Translations under genes and position numbers: made by a program
NCBI GenBank assembly: GCA_900554725.1
Contig: USII01000051.1
Span: forward strand, 1 to 7,141
From: an uncultured Eubacteriales bacterium
Lineage (GTDB): Bacteria; Bacillota; Clostridia; Christensenellales; Christensenellaceae
DNA: 7,141 nucleotides
Direction: 5' to 3'
The notes under the pieces: model-generated
Databases searched by the model: none
The model's input: only the letters and a program-made list of their open reading frames with translations
What the model was told of the DNA's origin: nothing
In this document: in pieces, positions 1 to 4,843 of the stretch
Layout of the letters: each line of letters starts with the position of its first letter
Numbering within the stretch: position 1 is the first letter of the stretch

Positions 1-27
1 GATGGGAAAAGGCCGTGAAAAATCCTG

Positions 28-56
28 TTGATAAATTCTGCCGGATGCAGTATAAT
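28..56 (+). promoter_or_regulatory. Sigma-A-type promoter of the SRP RNA gene
   Basis: The -35 box TTGATA (28-33) and the perfect -10 box TATAAT (51-56) are separated by 17 bp, the ideal spacing. The predicted transcription start is near 63, about 30 nt before the mature SRP RNA end suggested by helix pairing. This fits a precursor that is trimmed at its 5' end, as known for the Bacillus subtilis scRNA. Nothing recognisable lies in 1-27. Confidence 0.8.
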
Positions 57-91
57 ATATCCCAGCTTTGTTCCAGACCTCGGTGTGGGGC

Positions 92-360
92 AAGGCCGCA
101 CTAGTCGGGGAGTTAGCGGTGCCCTGTACTTGCAATCCGCTCCAGCAAGGCTGAATCCCCTCCCCAGGCATTCTTTTTCGGTGTATGGAATTGGAAAGCG
201 GCGCTGAGAAATGGATCCTGTGCAATGTAGCGCTATGAACCCTGTCAGGTCCTGACGGAAGCAGCAGTAAGTAGAAAGCTATGTGTGCCGCAGAGTCGTC
301 TGTTTTGAGCTGGCTGCCAGAATCCCTGCTGGGAGAGGCTGTCGAAGGAGGGTGTGCGGT
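92..360 (+). ncRNA. ffs: Signal recognition particle RNA, large Gram-positive type with Alu domain
   Basis: This is the RNA scaffold of the signal recognition particle. It binds Ffh and directs ribosomes making membrane or exported proteins to FtsY at the membrane. The 5' part (103-145) carries the conserved AGTCGGGGAG, TAGCGGTGCCCTGTA and GCAATCCGCTC blocks of the Alu-like domain, followed by TGAATCCCC (152-160), which pairs back to GGGGAG. The S domain has the Ffh-binding helix at 244-271 (GTCAGGTCC, tetraloop, GGAAGCAGCAG), then GTGCCGCAG (285-293). The ends pair: CCGCAC (95-100) with GTGCGG (354-359). The length of about 269 nt matches the Bacillus/Clostridium class rather than the roughly 114 nt 4.5S class. 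The helix 8 tetraloop is UGAC (253-256) instead of the common GGAA. End points are inferred from pairing and are good to a few bases; processing sites were not determined. Confidence 0.95.
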
Positions 361-371
361 TTTTTTATAAG

Positions 372-392
372 AGCGCCAAAGGCGCTTTTTTT
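372..392 (+). terminator. Rho-independent terminator of the SRP RNA gene
   Basis: The stem AGCGCC (372-377) and GGCGCT (381-386) enclose an AAA loop and are followed by a T run to 392. It begins about 11 nt after the 3' end of the RNA, so the primary transcript would be trimmed at the 3' end as well. Confidence 0.85.
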
Positions 393-441
393 CTTTTGAA
401 AAAATGCCTCTGCCGCAAAGTAAAATTGATATGGAAGAAAG

Positions 442-1056
442 ATGAGAAAAATAGAAAGCCTGACAGAGATGAGCAACCAGCAGCTTTGGGTGCTCTTCCC
501 CATCATTTTGGCTCCCTATTGCCCAGAATGGCCAGAATTATTCCGAAGGGAAGCGGCTCTGCTAAAAAGAGCGGTGGGGGAACAAAGGATCTTGAGGATC
601 AGCCATATTGGGAGCACAGCCGTGCCAGGGCTCCTGGCCAAACCCGCCATCGATATTCTTTTGGAAATTTCCGGGGAAACGACGCTTGGGGAATTTCAGA
701 TGTCTTTGGAAGAGGCGGGCTATCTCTTTGCTGCGCAGCCCGGCAAACCGGCCCCGGGCATGATGTTTATGAAAGGCGATACGCCGCAGGGCTTTGCCAG
801 GGAAGTTTTTCATGTGCATGTGCGCTACTTGGGCGATTGGGATGAGCTGTATTTTCGGGATTATTTGCGGAAGTTTCCCCGGAAAGCTGCGGAATACGAG
901 GCGCTGAAAAGGCGGCTGCAGGTGAAATATACTCACGACCGGGATGCCTATACGCAGGCAAAGGGTTCCTTTATAAAAAGTACAACCGCGCTGGCCAGAA
1001 AACATTTTGGGGCAAAATACAAGCCGGGAGCGGCCCAGGGCAGGCAACTCGGATAG
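442..1056 (+). CDS. GrpB family protein (UPF0157, nucleotidyltransferase-like fold)
   Basis: This 204-residue soluble protein belongs to the GrpB/UPF0157 family, a nucleotidyltransferase-superfamily group with no firmly established reaction. In some proteins this domain is fused to dephospho-CoA kinase. The signature is clear: APYCPEW at residues 24-30, then HIGSTAVPGLLAKPAIDIL at 55-73, containing the GS motif (G57, S58), K67-P68 and D71 of the family. A later FHVHV stretch (about 122-126) is also typical. There is no signal peptide or membrane segment. The start at 442 follows a GGAAGAAAG stretch with short spacing. An alternative ATG at 469 lacks a ribosome binding site, although the family core starts only near residue 22, so the N-terminus is slightly long. 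The gene sits 49 nt after the SRP RNA terminator. A possible promoter (TTGAAA 396-401, TAAAAT 421-426) has a poor 19 bp spacer. The substrate is unknown. Confidence 0.85.
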   Translation: MRKIESLTEMSNQQLWVLFPIILAPYCPEWPELFRREAALLKRAVGEQRILRISHIGSTAVPGLLAKPAIDILLEISGETTLGEFQMSLEEAGYLFAAQPGKPAPGMMFMKGDTPQGFAREVFHVHVRYLGDWDELYFRDYLRKFPRKAAEYEALKRRLQVKYTHDRDAYTQAKGSFIKSTTALARKHFGAKYKPGAAQGRQLG

Positions 1057-1061
1057 AATGA

Positions 1062-1092
1062 AAAAGGCCCGGGAATGCTCCCGGGCCTTTTG
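1062..1092. terminator. Bidirectional terminator between convergent genes
   Basis: A perfect 10 bp stem, AGGCCCGGGA (1065-1074) with TCCCGGGCCT (1079-1088), has an ATGC loop and is flanked by A residues on the left and T residues on the right. Reading + it ends the GrpB-family gene. Reading - it presents GGCCTTTTT and ends the zinc-ribbon gene, 11 nt after its stop codon. Confidence 0.9.
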
Positions 1093-1099
1093 GGCCAGC

Positions 1100-1471
1100 C
1101 TATTTCTCGCTGGAATCCTCTGTATCCTCCTGCCAATATGTTTGCTCTTCAAAAGAAGCATCTTCAGAGGAGAAATCCTCCAGAAGGGAGAGGGCTTTTT
1201 GTTCGTCTTCCTTTTTTACATATACCTCTACCTGCCCGCCAATGCCGCCAAATACAGAGGAGAAGCCATCTGGGCATTCGGTGAGAAAAGCGATATTTTC
1301 GCTCTGCAAAATGGAGCAGAGAATTTCCGCTTCGGGAGCGGAATTGAGTGTTGCAATCAGGGCCAGATCCGGCTCATTGCTTTTATCTTTTTTGCGCACT
1401 TTTGTGCCACACTCGGGACAGCGATCCAGCGCGTCATCAAATTCATAGGAACAGTATTTGCAAACCTGCAT
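1100..1471 (-). CDS. Zinc-ribbon protein with C-terminal DUF2007-like domain
   Basis: This predicted 123-residue cytoplasmic protein begins with a short zinc ribbon: CKYC (C4, C7) and CPEC (C18, C21), a plausible four-cysteine zinc site. After a charged linker (KVRKKDKSNEP) comes a segment of about residues 32-97 that resembles the DUF2007 family, called putative signal-transducing proteins in databases: A-P-E-A-E-I-L-C-S-I-L-Q-S-E-N-I-A-F, then a glycine-rich turn and VEVYVKKEDEQKALSLL. The tail is very acidic and polar (SSEDASFEEQTYWQEDTEDSSEK). The open frame extends to 1594, but the ATG at 1471 is chosen because an AAGGAG box sits 5 nt upstream and because the zinc ribbon then starts at residue 4. 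The longer frame would start inside the predicted -35 box. It is probably a single-gene transcript with its own promoter. The function is unknown; the acidic tail and zinc ribbon suggest binding to another macromolecule, which is inference. Confidence 0.8.
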   Translation of the reverse strand: MQVCKYCSYEFDDALDRCPECGTKVRKKDKSNEPDLALIATLNSAPEAEILCSILQSENIAFLTECPDGFSSVFGGIGGQVEVYVKKEDEQKALSLLEDFSSEDASFEEQTYWQEDTEDSSEK

Positions 1472-1476
1472 GATAA

Positions 1477-1482
1477 CTCCTT
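1477..1482 (-). promoter_or_regulatory. Ribosome binding site fixing the zinc-ribbon gene start
   Basis: On the - strand this reads AAGGAG, 5 nt before the ATG at 1471-1469. It decides in favour of the short 123-residue product over an in-frame extension to 1594, which has no comparable site. Confidence 0.85.
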
Positions 1483-1489
1483 TCTGTAA

Positions 1490-1499
1490 GCGCATGCGC
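1490..1499. repeat. Perfect 10 bp palindrome in the zinc-ribbon gene leader
   Basis: GCGCATGCGC is self-complementary and lies 7 nt upstream of the Shine-Dalgarno, flanked on the - strand by CTTTC and GAAAG. It could be an operator half-site pair or part of a weak hairpin covering the ribosome binding site. It may equally be chance in a region of about 50% GC. Confidence 0.35.
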
Positions 1500-1565
1500 G
1501 AAAGAAAATCATCCCGCCTTAGCTCCGCCATCAGGGAAGGCGCTGGGTGCTTTTGGCCTATCGAT

Positions 1566-1594
1566 ATGGTAAAGAGATTTTTTAAAATTGTCAA
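1566..1594 (-). promoter_or_regulatory. Promoter of the zinc-ribbon/DUF2007 gene
   Basis: Read on the - strand, a perfect TTGACA -35 box (1594-1589) is followed after 17 bp by TACCAT (1571-1566), which matches four of six -10 consensus bases. The start is predicted near 1559, giving a leader of about 88 nt. It lies between the upstream operon's hairpin and this gene, so the gene is probably transcribed independently. Confidence 0.65.
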
Positions 1595-1640
1595 GCAGGG
1601 GCGAGGGCCTGTTTTGCGCTTCTGCGCTGAAATAGAAGAG

Positions 1641-1678
1641 GGGCACAGCGCCGAAAATCAGCGCTGTGCCCTGTTTTT
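1641..1678. terminator. Hairpin terminator after the GGGtGRT gene
   Basis: An 11 bp perfect stem, GGGCACAGCGC (1641-1651) with GCGCTGTGCCC (1661-1671), has a 9 nt loop. It lies 19 nt beyond the - strand stop codon at 1690, so it most simply ends the scaffold/GGGtGRT operon. The cleaner T run (1672-1678) is, however, on the + strand. Reading -, the hairpin is followed only by the mixed pyrimidine stretch CTCTTCTATTTC. Confidence 0.75.
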
Positions 1679-1689
1679 AAAAAATTTTT

Positions 1690-2688
1690 CTATTTGCTTG
1701 CCTCTTCCACGGCGACTGCCACTGCAACAGAAGCGCCTACCATGGGGTTATTGCCCATGCCGATGAGGCCCATCATCTCGACATGTGCCGGAACGGAGGA
1801 AGAACCCGCGAACTGAGCGTCGCTGTGCATTCTGCCCATAGTATCCGTCATGCCATAGGAGGCAGGGCCGGCAGCCATGTTATCCGGATGCAGCGTTCTG
1901 CCCGTGCCGCCGCCTGAAGCGACGGAGAAGTACTTCTTGCCGTTTTCCACAGCCCATTTTTTATAGGTGCCTGCAACGGGGTGCTGGAAGCGTGTGGGGT
2001 TGGTGGAGTTTCCTGTGATGGAAACATCGACGCCCTCTGCCTTCATGATGGCAACGCCTTCAAGCACATCGTCTGCGCCATAACACTTGACGGCCGCGCG
2101 CTCCCCTTTGGAATAGGGCTTTTCAAAGAGAACCTTGAGCTCGCCCGTATAGAAATCGTAGGCCGTTTCTACATGGGTAAACCCGTTGATGCGGGAGATG
2201 ATTTGGGCAGCATCTTTGCCCAGACCGTTTAGGATAACGCGCAGGGGAGTCTTGCGCACCTTGTTTGCCGTTCTTGCAATGCCAATGGCGCCTTCTGCAG
2301 CGGCGAAAGATTCATGCCCTGCCAGGAAGCAGAAGCAGCTGGTCTCCTCGCGCAGCAGCATGGCCGCCAGGTTGCCATGGCCCAGGCCAACGGCCCTCTG
2401 ATCCGCAACGGAGCCGGGGATGCAGAATGCCTGCAGGCCAATGCCGATGGCCTCGGCGGCATCTGCAGCTGCTTTGCAGCCCTTCTTCAGCGCAATGGCA
2501 GCGCCAAGGGTATAGGCCCAGACAGCGTTTTCAAAAGCAATAGGCTGAATGGAGCGGACGATAGCATCCACATCGATGCCCTTCTCTTTGGTATAGGCCT
2601 GCACTTCTTCCAGGGAGGAGAAGCCATATTCAGCCATGCATTTTTCAATCTTTTTGATTCTTCTATCGTAACCTTCAAACTGTACCAT
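1690..2688 (-). CDS. GGGtGRT family protein (function unknown)
   Basis: This 332-residue protein belongs to the family named for its invariant GGGtGRT motif, here G259-G260-G261-T262-G263-R264-T265. No reaction is established for the family as far as I know. The N-terminus is helical and charged (about 1-45). A glycine- and cysteine-rich middle follows: GHGNLA (102-107), C118-F-C120, AGHESFAAAEGA (123-134) and LNGLGKDAA (153-161). The C-terminal half holds SITGNSTNPTRFQHP (223-237), the signature motif, HPDN (267-270), MHSDAQF (287-293) and a glycine-rich end, MGLIGMGNNPMVGAS. The glycine loops and conserved His/Arg/Asp residues suggest a phosphate, nucleotide or cofactor site; this is inference. 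There is no signal peptide, and the hydrophobic C-terminal AVAVAV is too short to span a membrane. The start has AGGAGG 6-7 nt upstream. It is the second gene of an operon, 11 nt behind the NifU-like gene, whose stop codon abuts the AGGAGG, so translational coupling is likely. The context suggests a role linked to iron-sulfur or metal chemistry. Confidence 0.85.
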   Translation of the reverse strand: MVQFEGYDRRIKKIEKCMAEYGFSSLEEVQAYTKEKGIDVDAIVRSIQPIAFENAVWAYTLGAAIALKKGCKAAADAAEAIGIGLQAFCIPGSVADQRAVGLGHGNLAAMLLREETSCFCFLAGHESFAAAEGAIGIARTANKVRKTPLRVILNGLGKDAAQIISRINGFTHVETAYDFYTGELKVLFEKPYSKGERAAVKCYGADDVLEGVAIMKAEGVDVSITGNSTNPTRFQHPVAGTYKKWAVENGKKYFSVASGGGTGRTLHPDNMAAGPASYGMTDTMGRMHSDAQFAGSSSVPAHVEMMGLIGMGNNPMVGASVAVAVAVEEASK

Positions 2689-2699
2689 GACGCGCCTCC

Positions 2700-3392
2700 T
2701 TATTCCTTTCTCGGATCGACATACTTGACAGCTTCGTCATACCGGCCGTAAGTATTGATGTTGCTCTCGTACGCCTCTTTTGGATCGACACCCTTGCGGA
2801 TGGCCTCCATCATTTTGCCAAGGTGTACAAACTTATAACCGATGACTTCGCCATTCTCATCCAGGCCCATCTGCAGGCAATAGCCCTCGGCCATTTCCAG
2901 ATAGCGAACGCCCTTTGCCTTGGTGCCATACATGGTTCCAACCTGGCTTCTCAGGCCCTTGCCCAGGTCCTCCAGGCCGGCGCCGACGGGCAGGCCGTTT
3001 TCGGAGAAAGCGGTTTGAGTTCTGCCATAGACAATCTGCAGGAAAAGCTCTCTCATGGCGGTGTTGATAGCATCACATACAAGGTCTGTATTCAGCGCCT
3101 CCAGTATGGTTTTGCCGGTGAGCACCTCTGCTGCCATGGCGGCGGAGTGCGTCATGCCCGAGCAGCCGATCGTCTCTACAAGCGCCTCCTCGATTATGCC
3201 GTCCTTGACATTAAGCGTCAGCTTGCAGGTGCCCTGCTGGGGGGCGCACCAGCCAACGCCGTGCGTCAGACCGGAAATATCCTTGATTTCTTTGGCCATT
3301 ACCCACTTGCCCTCTTCCGGGATGGGAGCGGGGCCGTGATGCGGGCCTCTTTGCACGCATACCATTTCTTCCACTTCTTTGGAATACTGCAT
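2700..3392 (-). CDS. NifU/IscU-like iron-sulfur cluster assembly scaffold protein
   Basis: This 230-residue cytoplasmic protein has a divergent NifU_N/IscU-like core at about residues 45-125. The stretch GTCKLTLNVKDGIIEEA aligns with the IscU segment around its first cluster cysteine. ETIGCSGM matches the second-cysteine TYGC block, and LTGKTILEAL matches the family's GKTLDEAL helix. C56 and C77 are the likely ligand equivalents; C106 or C172 could be the third. The aspartate that follows the first cysteine in classical CGD motifs is absent (C56-K57-L58). The protein is about 100 residues longer than IscU, with its own N-terminus (QRGPHHGPAPIPEEGKW) and a C-terminal part (about 130-230) that is not the NifU [2Fe-2S] or Nfu domain. 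The start at 3392 is chosen because AAGGAGG lies 8 nt upstream; an in-frame ATG at 3410 has only a weak site. It is the first gene of the operon with the GGGtGRT gene. No cysteine desulfurase is visible nearby, so whether it builds clusters or does something else is open. Confidence 0.8.
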   Translation of the reverse strand: MQYSKEVEEMVCVQRGPHHGPAPIPEEGKWVMAKEIKDISGLTHGVGWCAPQQGTCKLTLNVKDGIIEEALVETIGCSGMTHSAAMAAEVLTGKTILEALNTDLVCDAINTAMRELFLQIVYGRTQTAFSENGLPVGAGLEDLGKGLRSQVGTMYGTKAKGVRYLEMAEGYCLQMGLDENGEVIGYKFVHLGKMMEAIRKGVDPKEAYESNINTYGRYDEAVKYVDPRKE

Positions 3393-3400
3393 GAAAACTT

Positions 3401-3407
3401 CCTCCTT
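3401..3407 (-). promoter_or_regulatory. Ribosome binding site fixing the scaffold gene start
   Basis: The - strand reads AAGGAGG, a full consensus site, 8 nt before the ATG at 3392. It favours this start over the in-frame ATG at 3410, for which the same sequence would lie inside the coding region. Confidence 0.85.
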
Positions 3408-3461
3408 CACTATGATCCAAGTGCGTTTTAGAATTCTTGCGCAACTGACATATACACACCT

Positions 3462-3470
3462 ATTATAGCA
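3462..3470 (-). promoter_or_regulatory. Extended -10 promoter of the scaffold/GGGtGRT operon
   Basis: On the - strand TGCTATAAT (3470-3462) combines a perfect -10 hexamer with the TG extension. The -35 position (TTTTAA, about 3485-3490) is poor, as is common for extended -10 promoters. The predicted start near 3455 gives a leader of about 63 nt, and I see no riboswitch fold in it. Confidence 0.65.
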
Positions 3471-3579
3471 ATAAATATTTCCGATTAAAAGTGATTTTTA
3501 GAAATTTTGGGAGGGAGGGCGCAGCCTGAAAAAAGCGGCAGCAGCAGGAAAAAAGGCAAAAGGCAGGCAGAGAACACTC

Positions 3580-3608
3580 TTGCTATGACAAAGGAAACTG
3601 GATATAAT
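3580..3608 (+). promoter_or_regulatory. Promoter of the aminotransferase-tyrS operon
   Basis: TTGCTA (3580-3585, four of six consensus bases) and a perfect TATAAT (3603-3608) are 17 bp apart. The predicted start near 3615 leaves a leader of only about 38 nt, too short for a T-box. The promoter is divergent from the scaffold operon promoter. The 3495-3575 stretch between the two is purine-rich on the + strand and holds no gene I can support. Confidence 0.75.
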
Positions 3609-3652
3609 AAATACTTATAAGGAAAGTTTTCATTTTTATAGAAAGAGAGGCG

Positions 3653-4840
3653 ATGAACTTGGAGTATCTGTTCGCAGATCGGTTCCGGGGAGTTGAAGGA
3701 AGTGCGATCCGCGCAATTTTCTCTTTGCTCGGGGATCCGCAGATCATCTCTTTTGCGGGCGGCAACCCTTCCCCCAAAACCTTTCCGGCGGAAAAGCTCG
3801 CAGGGTATGCGCAGAGGCTGATTCGCGAAAAAGGGGATAGCGTGCTGCAATATGGCGGAACACTGGGAAACGCAGAACTTTTGGAACAGGTGCAGAAGCT
3901 GTTGGAAGCAGAGGGCCTTCAGCCCCAAAGGCAGGAGCTGATCATCCTTTCCGGTTCCTCTCAGGGGATTGATCTGCTTGCCAAAACGCTGCTAAACCCG
4001 GGAGATCGGGTTATGGTAGAATCGCCCACCTTTCTTGGTGCGCTGCAGACTTTTAAAATGTACCAGGCAGATCTGATCGAGGTGCAGATGGATGAAGACG
4101 GGCTGATTCTTTCAGATTTGGAAGAAAAAGCCGCCAAATACCGCCCCAAGTTCCTCTATACCATTCCCACCTTCCAAAACCCCACGGGGCGCACGCTGCC
4201 TGCCAAACGCCGGGAGAAGCTGGCAGAGCTGGCGGAAAAATATGAGTTTTTCATCCTGGAGGACGACCCCTACGCAGCCCTCCGCTATACGGGGGAGGTG
4301 CAGCCCTCCATCAAATCTTTTGATCGGGCGCAAAGGGTTGTAAAGCTGATGAGCTTTTCCAAAACCATCTCTCCCGGCCTGCGGGTGGGCGCGGCATACG
4401 CTCCAGCGCCAATTATCCAGAAGTTCAACATTGCAAAGCAGGGGCAGGATGTCCATACGGCCAATTTGACACAGGGCATGGTCTGCGAATACATTCGCGA
4501 GGGTGCATATGCCGAGGGCATTTTGAAAAACTGCGCCTACTATGCCGGCAAAATGGAGGCGATGTATCGGGCGGCGCAAAAGTATTTTCCGGCGGGCACA
4601 AAGCTGGTAAAGCCGCAGGGAGGCATGTTCCTTTGGGCGGAACTTCCAGACGGTTTGGATGCGACGGCGCTGTTCCAAAAGGCTGTGGAAAAGAAGGTCG
4701 CATATGTGCCGGGGACGCATTTTTACGCGCACGGCGGGCACCATAATACGCTCCGGCTCAATTATACAATGGCCGATGAGGCCCAGATAGAAAAAGGCAT
4801 GCAGCTTTTGGGAGAGCTGTTTGCAGATGGAGGAAAGTAA
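3653..4840 (+). CDS. Fold-type I PLP-dependent aminotransferase (LysN/MocR-catalytic-domain-like)
   Basis: This 395-residue cytoplasmic enzyme of aminotransferase class I/II transfers amino groups from an amino acid to a 2-oxo acid using pyridoxal phosphate. The diagnostic residues are all present: GGNPSP near the N-terminus (36-41), YGGTLG (67-72), SGSSQG (100-105) for cofactor phosphate contacts, NPTG (N176-G179), EDDPY (203-207) with the aspartate facing the pyridine nitrogen, SFSKTISPGLRVG with the Schiff-base lysine K237, and R368 in LRLNY for the substrate carboxylate. The pattern matches the 2-aminoadipate/multi-substrate group and the catalytic half of MocR regulators, but there is no N-terminal winged helix, so it is an enzyme rather than a regulator. 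Length is normal. The start has AGAGAGG very close upstream. It is the first gene of an operon; its stop is 3 nt before the tyrS ATG. The amino acid substrate cannot be told from sequence. An aromatic or branched-chain substrate is possible given tyrS, but this is inference. Confidence 0.85.
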   Translation: MNLEYLFADRFRGVEGSAIRAIFSLLGDPQIISFAGGNPSPKTFPAEKLAGYAQRLIREKGDSVLQYGGTLGNAELLEQVQKLLEAEGLQPQRQELIILSGSSQGIDLLAKTLLNPGDRVMVESPTFLGALQTFKMYQADLIEVQMDEDGLILSDLEEKAAKYRPKFLYTIPTFQNPTGRTLPAKRREKLAELAEKYEFFILEDDPYAALRYTGEVQPSIKSFDRAQRVVKLMSFSKTISPGLRVGAAYAPAPIIQKFNIAKQGQDVHTANLTQGMVCEYIREGAYAEGILKNCAYYAGKMEAMYRAAQKYFPAGTKLVKPQGGMFLWAELPDGLDATALFQKAVEKKVAYVPGTHFYAHGGHHNTLRLNYTMADEAQIEKGMQLLGELFADGGK

Positions 4841-4843
4841 TTG

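Noticed and set aside
63..91. Possible leader peptide or separate RNA before the SRP RNA
   Set aside because: There is no start codon with a ribosome binding site. The segment fits a processed 5' extension of the SRP RNA precursor.
562..1161. Long - strand open frame opposite the GrpB-family gene
   Set aside because: It is antisense to a clearly conserved protein, crosses the convergent terminator and shows no family resemblance.
1472..1594. Longer version of the zinc-ribbon protein starting at 1594 (41 extra residues)
   Set aside because: The extension starts inside the predicted TTGACA box, has no ribosome binding site and looks like non-coding sequence, whereas the ATG at 1471 has AAGGAG at ideal spacing.
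3485..3590. A - strand stretch translating to a hydrophobic run ending in a lipobox-like LFSGCA
   Set aside because: It has no ATG or ribosome binding site near the hydrophobic part and no basic N-terminus, and it ends about 10 residues after the cysteine. The frame only opens by running back antisense through the aminotransferase gene.
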